A stretch of DNA of 64,000 nt from Betaproteobacteria bacterium. GTDB lineage: Bacteria > Pseudomonadota > Gammaproteobacteria > Burkholderiales > JAEUOS01. Positions 45,174-54,218 of the stretch are shown here, piece by piece. Both the position numbers and the translations under genes were made by a program. The notes under the pieces were generated by a model that saw only the letters and a program-made list of their open reading frames with translations, had not been told where the DNA came from and ran no database searches. The stretch lies in NCBI GenBank assembly GCA_028292405.1, contig JAQGMJ010000026.1:1-64000 (forward strand), read 5' to 3'. Position 1 is the first letter of the stretch; the number at the start of each line of letters is the position of its first letter.

Positions 45174-47262
45174 ATTCCCTTGGCGCCTGGTGCTCCGGTG
45201 TCGCCATTTTAGAACGCGCCAGGGTCGCGCGCACCGCGCCGGCGAGGTCGTTGAGATCAAAAGGCTTGCGCAGGATCGCCTCGTTGCCGATCAGCTTTTC
45301 CACCGCGCGCATGTCGGCGTAGCCGGTGGCGATGATCACCGGCAGAGTCGGCCAGCGCACTTGCACTTGCGCGGCGACTTCGGCGCCGTTCATGTCGGGC
45401 ATGGCGTAGTCGACGATCAGCAGGTCCGGCAGGCGCCCTTCAAGCGTGCGCAGGCCGGTGATGCCATCGGCGGCCTCGTCGGTGGTGTAGCCCAGCGCCT
45501 GCAGGCCGCCGACGATGACCTCGCGCACATCGTGGTTGTCTTCGATCACCATCACGTGGGCCGGGGCGCGGGCGGCGTCGTCGTCGATGTCGTGCGGCGG
45601 TTCGGCGGTGACTTCGGTCACCGCCAGCGGCAGCCAGATTTCAACGGCGGTGCCGCTGCCGATTTCGCTTTTGATTTTCACCGTGCCGCCGCATTGCTGG
45701 GCGAAGCCGTACACCTGCGACAGGCCGAGGCCCGTGCCCTTGCCCGAGGGCTTGGTGGTGAAAAACGGGTCGAATACCTTGGCCATGATCTCGGGCGGAA
45801 TGCCGGTGCCGTTGTCGGCCACGGTGATCACCGCGAAGGCGCCACCGCCCTCGTTCTCCGGGCGGCGTGGGCTGACGGCGCTGGCGATGGTGATCAGCCC
45901 GCCTTCGGGCATGGCGTCGCGCGCGTTGATCGCCAGGTTGAGCACCGCCATTTCCAGCTGGTTGGGGTCTGCCTGCGCCACCGTTTGCTCGCTGCCGAGT
46001 TCGAGCTTGAACGGAATCTGCTTGCCGATCGACACCTTCAGCAATTCGCCCATGTTGCGGATCAGGTCGTTCACATCAACCGGCTGCAGGTTCAGTGTCT
46101 GGCTGCGCGCGAAGGCGAGCAACTGGCCGGTGAGCTTGGCGCCGCGGTCGACCGCGCGCCGCGCCGGCGCGATCAGCTTCTGGATACGATCGTCCTCCGA
46201 GAACTTGCTCATCAGGGTCAGGTTCATGCTGACCACATGCAGCAGGTTGTTGAAGTCGTGCGCGATGCCGCCGGTGAGCTGGCCCACGGCTTCCATCTTC
46301 TGCGCCTGCACCAGTGCGTTCTGCGCGCGCTCGCGCTCGCCGATTTCGCGCATCAGGCGGTCGTTGGCGCGCGCCAGTTCGCTGGTGCGCTCACGGATGC
46401 GCAGCTCCAGCGAGTCGTTGGCCTGCTCCACCTGGGCGCGGCTGACGCGCAGCGCGTCTTCCGCCGTGCGGCGCCCGGTGATGTCGGCGCACACGCCGGT
46501 CAGGCGCTGGCCGCCGCCGCCCACGGACTGGCCGCGCACCTGCACCCAGTGCAGCGAGCCGTCGGGCCAGTAGAGGCGGGACTCGATGTCGAAGTCGGAC
46601 TCCTGCGCGATCGCCGCCTCCACTGCATCATGTTGCGCGCGCCGGTCATCCGGGTGGATGGACTGCAGCAGTTCCTGATAACTCAGGTTGGAGTCCGGCG
46701 CGTGGCCGAAGTTGATGCGGCAAAGTTCGGAAGTTGAAAAGGTGTTGTTCGCCAGGTCCAGTTCCCACGAGCCGAGGCGGCCGGCGCGCAGGGCCAGGCG
46801 CAGGTGGCGCTCCGTCTCTTCGATGTCACGCAGCTGCTGTCGCGCCTGGTACTGGCGGCGCCGCCCGCGCAGGGCCGAGGCCGCGGCCGCGCCCAGGGTC
46901 TGCACATTGACCGGGCGCTCCAGCAGCAGCAGGTTGGCGCTACGCTCCAGCGCGGTGAGCACGGCGGCGGCGCGCCCGCCTTCGAGCTTGGAGGCGAACA
47001 CGATGAAGGGCAGGTCGGACCAGGCCGCCTGGTGCGAAATCCAGCGCTCCAGCTCATCGGCGGCGAGGTCGGACAAGGCCTCTTCGCTGAGAATCACAAA
47101 GCCGACGCCGCGATCCAGCTCGTGCATCAGCACCGCACCGCTGGCGCAGGCGGAAGCGTCCAGGCGCAAGCCGCCGAGTACATCGCCGATCACCGCTGCG
47201 TCGCGCCCGCGCGGCGCGAAAATCAGGCAGCGTTCTTCCGTCTGTGCGTGCGGTGGGGGCAT
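45157..47262 (-). CDS. Hybrid sensor histidine kinase with pseudo-receiver and PAS
   Basis: A 701-residue cytoplasmic kinase. An N-terminal receiver-like domain (about 10-125) ends LLERPVNVQTLGAAAASALRGRRRQYQ and appears to lack the phospho-acceptor Asp (ILSEEAL in its place). Then a PAS domain (LALRAGRLGSWELDLANN...) with PAC, a coiled coil, a GGIAHDFNNLL phospho-acceptor motif, HATPase_c with LNLAINARDAM, DNGTGIPPE and KGTGLGLSQV, and a C-terminal receiver with Asp in IVDYAMPDMNG. It starts 3 bp after the KaiC-like gene, so the two are co-translated; such pairs are a recurring arrangement in proteobacteria. Confidence 0.92.
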   Translation of the reverse strand: MPPPHAQTEERCLIFAPRGRDAAVIGDVLGGLRLDASACASGAVLMHELDRGVGFVILSEEALSDLAADELERWISHQAAWSDLPFIVFASKLEGGRAAAVLTALERSANLLLLERPVNVQTLGAAAASALRGRRRQYQARQQLRDIEETERHLRLALRAGRLGSWELDLANNTFSTSELCRINFGHAPDSNLSYQELLQSIHPDDRRAQHDAVEAAIAQESDFDIESRLYWPDGSLHWVQVRGQSVGGGGQRLTGVCADITGRRTAEDALRVSRAQVEQANDSLELRIRERTSELARANDRLMREIGERERAQNALVQAQKMEAVGQLTGGIAHDFNNLLHVVSMNLTLMSKFSEDDRIQKLIAPARRAVDRGAKLTGQLLAFARSQTLNLQPVDVNDLIRNMGELLKVSIGKQIPFKLELGSEQTVAQADPNQLEMAVLNLAINARDAMPEGGLITIASAVSPRRPENEGGGAFAVITVADNGTGIPPEIMAKVFDPFFTTKPSGKGTGLGLSQVYGFAQQCGGTVKIKSEIGSGTAVEIWLPLAVTEVTAEPPHDIDDDAARAPAHVMVIEDNHDVREVIVGGLQALGYTTDEAADGITGLRTLEGRLPDLLIVDYAMPDMNGAEVAAQVQVRWPTLPVIIATGYADMRAVEKLIGNEAILRKPFDLNDLAGAVRATLARSKMATPEHQAPREFNRAG

Positions 47263-47265
47263 GGG

Positions 47266-48795
47266 TCAGGCCGCGGCCGTAGGCAAACCGGTTCCACCTT
47301 CGCCCAGCAGCGGCGTGCTGCCTTCGTAGGCCGGCAGGCCGGAGAGCACGCCTTCGAAGTTCTTCAAGGCCTCGCCGATCTCCAGGCCCTGGGAGCCGAG
47401 GCGGAACTCGCGGATCGCCAGTTCGTGCATCGCCACCCGGCTTTTCACCACCGATACAGCCTTGTGCAATTCGCTGTTGGCCTCGAAGAACTTGAAGGCG
47501 ACGATCACGTCCGAGAGGTAGCTGAGGTCGACCTCGGTGCGCACCTCGCCGATCAGGCCGTGCTGGCCGAGGATCAGGATGGTGATGATTCCCTGCTGGT
47601 TCAGATAGGTGAGCATTTCGTGCATCTGCAACAGCAGGTATTGGCCGCCGGGCATCGCCTGCAGGTAGCCGTTCAGGCTGTCGATCACCACGAACTTGGC
47701 GCCGTCGCGCTCCACCGAGTCGCGCACCTTGCTGGCGAATTCGCCCGGGGAGAGTTCCGCCGGGTCGATCGGGTAGATCTTGAACTGGCCCTGATCGATC
47801 GCCGGGCGCACGTCCATCCCCAGGGTGGCGGCGCGCGACAGCAGGCTGCCCAAGCCTTCGTCGAAAATGAAATAGGCTACCTTCTCGCCGCGCGACAGCG
47901 CCGCGCAAGCGCAGTTGACGGCGGCGGTGGTCTTGCCGATGCCCGAGGGGCCGGTGAACATGGTGTTGGTGCCGGGCGCCAAGCCGCCGCCCAACAGGTC
48001 GTCCAGCGGCTTGCAGCCGGTGGACACCATCTTCGGCTCGAAGTCGCGGCGGTGGTCGGCCGCCACCAGGCGCGGAAATACCGACATGCCGCCTGTATCG
48101 AGCTTGGTGTCGTGCGCGCCGCCGGAATATTTCACCCCGCGCATCTTGATGATGCGCAGGCGCCGCCGCTCCATGCCGTATTCCTGCACCCGGGTCTCCA
48201 GCGAGACCACGCCGTGGACGATGCTGTGCAGATACAGGTCGCCGGGGCCCGAGGTCATGTCGTCGAGCAGCAGCACGGTGCAGTTGCAGGTGAGGAAGTA
48301 ATGCTTCAGCGCCAATATCTGGCGCCGGTAGCGCAGCGAGTTTTGCGCCAGCAGGCGCAATTCGGAAAGCGAATCGAACACCACGCGCACCGGCTTTTGC
48401 TCGTCGATCACCCGCACCAGGTTGCGCATGGTCTCGCCGAGTTCGAGATCCGAGGGGTGGAAGATGGTCTGCTCCGCCTTCGGGTCCAGACCCTCGTCGT
48501 CGACCAGCTGGAAGATCGGGATGCCTTCGAGCGACCAGCCGTGGCTGGCCGCCACCACGCGCAATTCGTCGGCCGATTCGGACAGCGTGACGTACAGGCC
48601 CTTCTCGCCTTGCGAGCGTCCCTGCATCAGGAATTGCAGGCTTAGGGTGGTCTTGCCGCTGCCCGGCGTGCCTTCGATCAAGTGCAAATGATGCGCTGGC
48701 AGGCCGCCGTTCAATATGTCGTCAAGTCCGGGGACACCGGTTTTGCAGCGCGCCGACTCCTCAGGGGCGCATGCTTCTTTCATGTGGTTGACCAT
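47266..48795 (-). CDS. KaiC-like double RecA-fold ATPase
   Basis: A 509-residue protein of two RecA-like halves. Walker A motifs are GTPGSGKTT (42-50) and GPSGIGKTT (about 283-291); the catalytic Glu regions are reduced to TLSES in the first half and FIFDEG in the second, unlike the paired Glu of the clock KaiC. The C-half ends with SYLSDVIVAFKFFEANSE, VVKSRVAMHELAIREFRLGS and LKNFEGVLSGLPAYEG as in KaiC. No kaiA or kaiB is nearby. KaiC homologues outside cyanobacteria usually work with histidine kinases in stress or light responses, and the downstream hybrid kinase fits. The 452-bp upstream gap (48796-49247) shows no gene or clear signal. Confidence 0.92.
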   Translation of the reverse strand: MVNHMKEACAPEESARCKTGVPGLDDILNGGLPAHHLHLIEGTPGSGKTTLSLQFLMQGRSQGEKGLYVTLSESADELRVVAASHGWSLEGIPIFQLVDDEGLDPKAEQTIFHPSDLELGETMRNLVRVIDEQKPVRVVFDSLSELRLLAQNSLRYRRQILALKHYFLTCNCTVLLLDDMTSGPGDLYLHSIVHGVVSLETRVQEYGMERRRLRIIKMRGVKYSGGAHDTKLDTGGMSVFPRLVAADHRRDFEPKMVSTGCKPLDDLLGGGLAPGTNTMFTGPSGIGKTTAAVNCACAALSRGEKVAYFIFDEGLGSLLSRAATLGMDVRPAIDQGQFKIYPIDPAELSPGEFASKVRDSVERDGAKFVVIDSLNGYLQAMPGGQYLLLQMHEMLTYLNQQGIITILILGQHGLIGEVRTEVDLSYLSDVIVAFKFFEANSELHKAVSVVKSRVAMHELAIREFRLGSQGLEIGEALKNFEGVLSGLPAYEGSTPLLGEGGTGLPTAAA

Positions 48796-49247
48796 GATCG
48801 CAGCTCTTCATTTTGGAAATGCGCAAATGGTTGATCGGTAGCCCGAAACCCAACGGGCCGAAAACGGCCAAGTGCAAATTGCGTACCGGCACCCGTGGCC
48901 GCGTCCTCACGCGCGCCTTGCGGCATCCTCGAACTCGCACGCCGACAGGGCGGAACAAACGTTGTTGCCCTGACGCTTGCCCAAGGTTAGAGCCCCGTAC
49001 CATTCGTCGGTTCCAATAAAAGTTGTTTGTAATTAACGGGTTAGACTTGCCGATAGGTAAATTTTGCAGGTAGCTTTTTCCCCAGCAAAAAATCCCGGCC
49101 GAGCGCGCGGAAGTCGCTGCAGGTTGAGCAGGGGTGCGCATGCGGGCAGCGGCGCCGAGCGCATGGGATGTACTATCGAGCGGGCTGGCCCCTAGGCGCC
49201 AGCCGCGAAAGCGGCACCCTGGACTGGTAGGCCTTAGGGGCGCGGGC

Positions 49248-51230
49248 CTAAAAGGCGCAGGGGCATTCCATGGTCCAAGGTCCTGCGTCGCCAATGATCA
49301 CCGGGTGCGCATGGCCGCTGGCCACCACATTGGTGGCGGGCAGGCCGGCCGTCTTGAAGTAACGGCCGTACTCCTTCACCGGCAGCCAGTCCTGCGCCGG
49401 CACGGGCGCGGGCGGGGCCAGGCGCTCATAACTGCCGGCGCCGTACACCACCTTGCCGCCGACCATGGTAAGCATCGACTCGAGGTTACGGATGTTCTCC
49501 ACCGGCATGTTGAAGTAGTCGTCCGACAGCACGATGAGGTCGGCGAGCCGACCCGGTTCCAGCGTGCCCTTCTTGTTCTCCTCGTTCGACATCCAGGCGC
49601 CGCCCGCCGTATAGAGGCGCAGGGCCTCGGTGCGGTCAAGCAGGTTACGGTCGCCCTGCAGCTTGGCGCCGCCGAGGGTCTTGCCGGTAATCAGCCAGTG
49701 CACGCCGATCCACGGGTTGTAACTGGTGGCGCGGTTCGCATCGGTGCCGGCGGCCAGCGGAATGCCCATCTCGCGGATGCGCGCGATCGGCGGCGCGTCG
49801 GCGCTCACCTGCGCGCCATAACGCGCGTTGAAGGCTTCGCCGTCCAGCGACATGCGGTTCTGGATATTGATGCTGCCGCCGAGGGCGGCGATTCGCTCCA
49901 GTGTTTTCGGCTGCAGGGTTTCGCAATGATCGAAGCCCCAGCGCAAGCCTTTCAATGGCACTTCCTGGTTCACCTTCTCCAGCACGCCGAGCGCGCGCAC
50001 GGCGGTGGCGTCGAAACTGGTGTGCATGCGGAAGGGCCAGCGCTCGCCCGCGAGATATTTGCCGACGGCGGTAAGCTGGCTTTCCATCACCGGCGGAATT
50101 ACCTGTGGGTCCTTGCCGAAACTGGTGACGTCGCCCAGAGCCCAGACGATATATTCGCCCGCACCCAGCATGCGGAAGTAGTCGTCGCCTTCGCCCTGCT
50201 TCACCATCTTGCTCCAGGCCTGGTAATTCTCAAGTTCGCGGCCGCCGGCTTGCGCGAAGAGTTCGTAGCCGATGCGCACGGTCATCTGCTTTTCTTTCGC
50301 CAGCTGCGCGATGGCCGCGTAGTTGTCCGGGTAGTTCTGCCCGCCTCCGCCGGCGTCGATCACGCTGGTGATGCCCAGGCGGTTGTGCTCGCGCATGAAC
50401 AAGCGGGTGGAGAGCATCTGGTCAGCGGGAGAAAGGCGCGGCACCTTGAGCCAGGTGTTCACCAATGCCGGCAGGCCGATGGTCGCGGTGAGCAGGCCGG
50501 TGGGGTTGCCGTTGCCGTCCTTCTCGATCACGCCGCCGAAGGGGTTGGGCGTGTCGCGGGTCCAGCCGAGTACGCGCAGGCCGGCGCGGTTGATCTGCGT
50601 GCGGTCGTACATGTGCATGATCATCGCCGGCGTGTCGCCGGTGGCGGCGTTGATTTCGGCCAGGGTCGGCAGGCGCTTCTCGGCGAACTGCGCGGCGGAA
50701 AAGCCGCCGATCACCTGCACCCAGTGTGGCGCCGGGGTGCGCGCGGCCTGGGTTTGCAGCATGCGCATGGCGTCGGCCAGCGAAGGCACGCCGTCCCAGC
50801 GCACTTCCATCGAGTAAGTGAGGCCGCCGCGGATGAAGTGGGTATGCGCGTCGTTCAGGCCCGGCACGATGGTGCGGCCGCCGGCGTCGATCACTTTGGT
50901 GTCGGCGCCTTTCAGCGCCATCATCTCGGCGTCGCTGCCGATGGCGGCAATGGTCTCGCCACGGATGGCGATAGCCGAGACGCGGCGGTTGCGCTTGTCC
51001 ATGACGGAGATCTTGGCGTTGATGATCACCGTATCCACCGGCCCGCTGCCCACTGAAGTGGTGGCGCAGCCGCCCAACACGGAGAGGCTCATGAGGCCGG
51101 CGCCCGCGCCCAGGGCCTGCTTCAAAAAGTCGCGGCGGCCGAAGTAGGGCTCGGCGCTCACCTGCGGCGCGGCGGTCAGGCAGGCGGGATCAATGCAGCC
51201 GGGGGTGGCGCAAACGTCGTTGCTCATCAA
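49248..51230 (-). CDS. Exported YtcJ-like amidohydrolase
   Basis: A 660-residue metal-dependent hydrolase. The N-terminus has a twin-arginine-type signal (GRRDFLKQALGAGAGLMSLSVLGGC) that also contains a lipobox Cys, so it may be Tat-exported and lipidated. The hydrolase part has VIINAKISVMDKRN, the HTH metal motif in VPGLNDAHTHF, VQVIGGF, GVIEKDGNGNPTG, FDHCE, a second-metal region and the LAAGTDAN motif, then ALRLYTAGGAW and LADLIVLSDDYF. YtcJ-type enzymes act on N-substituted or amide substrates; the substrate is unknown. A short conserved domain follows at the C-terminus (GHAHPVIIGDAGPWTMECPC). Confidence 0.9.
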   Translation of the reverse strand: MMSNDVCATPGCIDPACLTAAPQVSAEPYFGRRDFLKQALGAGAGLMSLSVLGGCATTSVGSGPVDTVIINAKISVMDKRNRRVSAIAIRGETIAAIGSDAEMMALKGADTKVIDAGGRTIVPGLNDAHTHFIRGGLTYSMEVRWDGVPSLADAMRMLQTQAARTPAPHWVQVIGGFSAAQFAEKRLPTLAEINAATGDTPAMIMHMYDRTQINRAGLRVLGWTRDTPNPFGGVIEKDGNGNPTGLLTATIGLPALVNTWLKVPRLSPADQMLSTRLFMREHNRLGITSVIDAGGGGQNYPDNYAAIAQLAKEKQMTVRIGYELFAQAGGRELENYQAWSKMVKQGEGDDYFRMLGAGEYIVWALGDVTSFGKDPQVIPPVMESQLTAVGKYLAGERWPFRMHTSFDATAVRALGVLEKVNQEVPLKGLRWGFDHCETLQPKTLERIAALGGSINIQNRMSLDGEAFNARYGAQVSADAPPIARIREMGIPLAAGTDANRATSYNPWIGVHWLITGKTLGGAKLQGDRNLLDRTEALRLYTAGGAWMSNEENKKGTLEPGRLADLIVLSDDYFNMPVENIRNLESMLTMVGGKVVYGAGSYERLAPPAPVPAQDWLPVKEYGRYFKTAGLPATNVVASGHAHPVIIGDAGPWTMECPCAF

Positions 51231-51420
51231 TTGTCTCCTCGTTGTTCGATGCGCCGCACGTGAACGCTGTTGCAGGAATCGGCGGCCGCTTGTGCGAAGG
51301 AGTATAGCGATGCGCCGCGCGGGTGAAAACTGTTATTGCGCCGGCGGGATTAGAATTTCCATCGGTGCGCCTGTCGAACTCGAAAGGTGCGTGACGTTCC
51401 ACTGGAGGAGAAACCCTTCG

Positions 51421-51798
51421 ATGAAAAGCAAGGTCAAGGACAAGAGCAAAAGCAATCGCCAGCGCAGCATCGATGCGGCGGCGCACCGCGCCGCGCTTGA
51501 GGCCGCCGCGCAACGGCGCGTGCGCGTCAATCCGGCATTGCTTGGCCCCAACCATAGCTACGGCACGCCGGATTTCGTGGTACGCGGCCACTATCTCGAC
51601 TTCCCTTTTGCCTGCAAGGATTGCGGCAAGCAGGAAGTCTGGAGCGCGCACCAGCAGAAGTGGTGGTACCAAAGCGCGCGCGGCGACCTCTGGACCGTGG
51701 CAGTGCGCTGCCGCCCGTGCCGCCGCCGCGAACAGGCCCGCGTGGCGCAAGCGCGTGCGGTGCAGCAATCGGGCAGCCGCGCGAAAAATGCCAAATAA
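51421..51798 (+). CDS. Zinc-ribbon domain protein
   Basis: A 125-residue basic protein with a Lys/Ser/Arg-rich N-terminus and a zinc ribbon, FACKDCGKQEVW...VAVRCRPCRRRE, two CxxC pairs about 37 residues apart. The region from GTPDFVVRGHYLDFPF to the ribbon is the family core. GGAGGAG precedes the ATG. Members may bind nucleic acid, but function is unproven. Confidence 0.85.
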   Translation: MKSKVKDKSKSNRQRSIDAAAHRAALEAAAQRRVRVNPALLGPNHSYGTPDFVVRGHYLDFPFACKDCGKQEVWSAHQQKWWYQSARGDLWTVAVRCRPCRRREQARVAQARAVQQSGSRAKNAK

Positions 51799-51899
51799 CG
51801 CAACGTCACATTCGATGCTTACGATTTGTTACCGACGCTTACCTTTTAATGCGAGCGTCAGGTCGTCCGCCTGGGCAGACTTAGCGTTAATCGGACAGG

Positions 51900-51921
51900 C
51901 GCTTTCGAATGTTCGAAAGCG
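51900..51921. promoter_or_regulatory. 22-bp perfect palindrome
   Basis: CGCTTTCGAA-TG-TTCGAAAGCG lies in the 252-bp gap between the zinc-ribbon gene and the Asp/His-rich secreted protein gene. It could be an operator of the downstream gene or the hairpin of the upstream transcript; there is no T-run to support a terminator. Confidence 0.5.
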
Positions 51922-52050
51922 GGTCAGGCAAAATAGCGCCGCGCCCAGAGTGCTGCATGTAAGTTTTCACCTACATACAGCCCGGATTGCAGCAGTAATA
52001 ATCCGGCAGCACTTGTCGCCAAACGATATAAATAAAGGAAAGGATTCGAC

Positions 52051-52461
52051 ATGAAACGCTTGCTACTTGCCGCTACCCTCGGTATTGCCGCTTTTTCCGC
52101 CGCGCCTGCCATGGCCGCCGTTTCGGTGAGCATCGGCGAACCCGGCTTTTTCGGCCGCATCGACCTTAGCGGCGGCGCGCCCCCGCCTGAAGTGATCAAC
52201 ACCCAGCCGGTGATCGTCGGCCAGCCGATGTATGGCCAGCGCGCGCCGATCTACCTGCGCGTGCCGCCCGGCTACGAGCGCGACTGGGGCCGCCATTGCG
52301 CCGCCTACAGCGCCTGCGGCCAGCCGGTGTATTTCGTCCGTGACGACTGGTATCGCAATCGCTACGCCCCGCACTATCGCGAGCATGGCGACCCGCACCG
52401 CAACGAGTACTACCGCGACCACGATCGCGATCGCGACCACCGCGACCATGACCGCCGCTAG
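52051..52461 (+). CDS. Small secreted protein with charged His/Asp/Arg-rich tail
   Basis: A 136-residue exported protein. Signal peptide to about residue 22 (AAPAMA cleavage), a short core VSIGEPGFFGRIDL...PPPEVIN, then YLRVPPGYERDWGRHCAAYSACGQPVYFVRDDWY and a C-terminal tail of repeated HRD/DRD units (about 110-136). Related small proteins are common in betaproteobacteria and are unassigned; the tail might bind metal ions. A good terminator follows. Confidence 0.8.
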   Translation: MKRLLLAATLGIAAFSAAPAMAAVSVSIGEPGFFGRIDLSGGAPPPEVINTQPVIVGQPMYGQRAPIYLRVPPGYERDWGRHCAAYSACGQPVYFVRDDWYRNRYAPHYREHGDPHRNEYYRDHDRDRDHRDHDRR

Positions 52462-52497
52462 TCGTTGCGCGCCGGTCTGACCGGCGAGTTGCGCAAG

Positions 52498-52537
52498 GAA
52501 AAGCCCCGCGCTGCCTTCAGGCAGCGCGGGGCTTTTC
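52498..52537 (+). terminator. Rho-independent terminator
   Basis: GAAAAGCCCCGCGCTGCC (52498-52515), loop TTCA, and the complementary arm GGCAGCGCGGGGCTTTTC (52520-52537). A near-perfect 18-bp stem with T-run, after the charged secreted protein gene. Confidence 0.93.
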
Positions 52538-52643
52538 ATTAACGCTTTCTAAGTTTTCCCTGATTGATTTTTCCGTTGCCTTGCGGCAAAGTGGAATTGC
52601 GCGCGCTCAGAATAAAAAAGCGCGAATAACTGGGGAATCGCTT

Positions 52644-53501
52644 ATGACAATAGCAAGAAAAAGCCTTGCATGGCTCGTCGTATTGGCATTGTTCGCGCTC
52701 GGAGGCTGCGCGAATGTGCCCAAGCAGGCCTATAACCGCGCGGCCAACCAGGACATCAAGAGGGTTGCGATTCTCAAGCCGCCGGTGATCAAGGAATTCG
52801 TAGTGCAGAATTTCGGCCATCCGGGCATGGCCTTCGGCCTGATCGGCGGTCTGATCGCCGCTGCCGACATGTCGTCGAAAACCGGTGACTTCACCACCAA
52901 GATGAAGACCTTCAACTTCGACCCCGGCGCGGAGTTCACCGCGAAGCTGGCCGAGGAGCTGCGTGCCTGCGGCTACGAGGTGAGCGTGCTGGAGGTGGCG
53001 CGGCCCAAGCCGGAGATACTCAAGTCCTACGACGGGCTCGACGCCGCGCCCGACGCCTATATCGATGTGGTGCTGAACTGGAGCGGCTATTTCACCTCCT
53101 CGCCGACGGCCGACTACGTGCCCGCCATGCGCGCGCTGGTGCGGGTGGTGCGGCGCCAAAGCAAGGAAATCGCTTATCAGGAGCTGATCAACTACGGCTA
53201 CGAAATGCGCGTTGGCCAGTCGATCAACCTCACCGCCGAAGGCAAATACAACTTCGGCAACTTCAGCGCCCTGATGGCCGATCCTGACCGGGCGCTTGAA
53301 GGCATGCGCTACGGCATCCCCCTGATCGCGCGGCAGGTCGGCCGCGATCTCGCGCCCGAAGGCTACGTCGCGCCGCCGCTGCTCGCGACGCCGGCCACCG
53401 GCACCCGGCCGGCGACCTTGCAGCCGGTGTCGCAACCCGCGGCGCCATCCGCACCGGCTGCCGGTGCGCAGCCGCAGGAAACCGTCCTCAAGCCGCAATG
53501 A
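52644..53501 (+). CDS. Putative lipoprotein
   Basis: A 285-residue lipoprotein. Basic start, hydrophobic helix and lipobox LGGC (Cys near 22). The body begins NVPKQAYNRAANQDIKRVAIL, with a hydrophobic Gly-rich stretch (MAFGLIGGLIAAADM) and strands in VLNWSGYFTSSPTADYVPAM. The C-terminus is Pro/Ala-rich. I do not recognise the family; it may sit at the outer membrane. The ATG at 52644 starts MTIARKSL. The next gene starts in its last codon (ATGA overlap). Confidence 0.78.
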   Translation: MTIARKSLAWLVVLALFALGGCANVPKQAYNRAANQDIKRVAILKPPVIKEFVVQNFGHPGMAFGLIGGLIAAADMSSKTGDFTTKMKTFNFDPGAEFTAKLAEELRACGYEVSVLEVARPKPEILKSYDGLDAAPDAYIDVVLNWSGYFTSSPTADYVPAMRALVRVVRRQSKEIAYQELINYGYEMRVGQSINLTAEGKYNFGNFSALMADPDRALEGMRYGIPLIARQVGRDLAPEGYVAPPLLATPATGTRPATLQPVSQPAAPSAPAAGAQPQETVLKPQ

Positions 53502-54211
53502 GGCGCCGTACCGTGCCGGGCCGCTGCGCTGGCGCCTTGCTTTGCAGCGCGCTGCTGGCGGGCTGCGTCACGCCCGGCTCCAAGCTGGTCGAGAACGGGC
53601 GCAGCACGCTGCAACACGCCGATGCAACGGTGATCAGCGCCTGGCCGGCGATCGCTTTCGCGCCGCCCGCATTGGGCGTGCGCCAGGAGCTGTTGCTGGA
53701 CGACAAATCACAGGTGCTGGACGACGGCAAGACGCGCCGCTACGTGCGCGGCTATGTCCTGCCGGACATCGGCAAGCCCTATTCCATCACCCTCACCAGT
53801 TTTCGCCAGGGCACGCCGGCCGATCCGGCGATCCTCTATCCGCAACTGGTGTTCCTCGACGCCGAGCGCCGCCCGCTGGCGGTGCAGGCGCCGGTGCGCT
53901 TCGACTATCGCTCCGGCGGCCGCGAGGGACCCGACGGACTGCATGCGGTGGTGTTCATCAACAGCGCGGACCACGGCGAGCGCTACGTGGTGGTGACCAG
54001 CCGCTCGCTCGACGATGCCGAACTGGCGCGTTCCGCCCCCAACACCTTCAGCACCATGCCGGTGTCGGTGCCGGTGCGCGGCTTCGTCCTCACCTGGATG
54101 ATTCCGCAAGGCCATAGCCAAGCGCCGACGCGGATGATCGCCGCGCCCGGCGGACGCCTGGCGATTTCCTTCGACGAATACCGGCTGCGCAAGGTCGGCG
54201 ACAAAGACTGA
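53498..54211 (+). CDS. Putative lipoprotein, translationally coupled
   Basis: A 237-residue lipoprotein with lipobox LLAGC (Cys near 23). The mature part is beta-rich: VRQELLLDDKSQVLDDGKTRRYVRGYVLPDIGKPYSITLTSF (split here), FDYRSGG, VVFINSADHGERYVVVTSRSLDD and VPVRGFVLTWMIPQGHSQAP. No family is recognised. The 4-bp ATGA overlap with the preceding lipoprotein gene indicates that the two are made together. Confidence 0.78.
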   Translation: MRRRTVPGRCAGALLCSALLAGCVTPGSKLVENGRSTLQHADATVISAWPAIAFAPPALGVRQELLLDDKSQVLDDGKTRRYVRGYVLPDIGKPYSITLTSFRQGTPADPAILYPQLVFLDAERRPLAVQAPVRFDYRSGGREGPDGLHAVVFINSADHGERYVVVTSRSLDDAELARSAPNTFSTMPVSVPVRGFVLTWMIPQGHSQAPTRMIAAPGGRLAISFDEYRLRKVGDKD

Positions 54212-54218
54212 GAATCGC

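Noticed and set aside
48796..49247. Possible small gene or promoter in the gap upstream of the KaiC-like gene
   Set aside because: The reading frames lack ribosome binding sites and plausible composition, and no sigma70 pair with good spacing was seen.
49134..51056. Plus-strand open frame of 640 codons opposite the amidohydrolase
   Set aside because: Antisense shadow: the minus strand encodes an intact enzyme with signal peptide and metal motifs.
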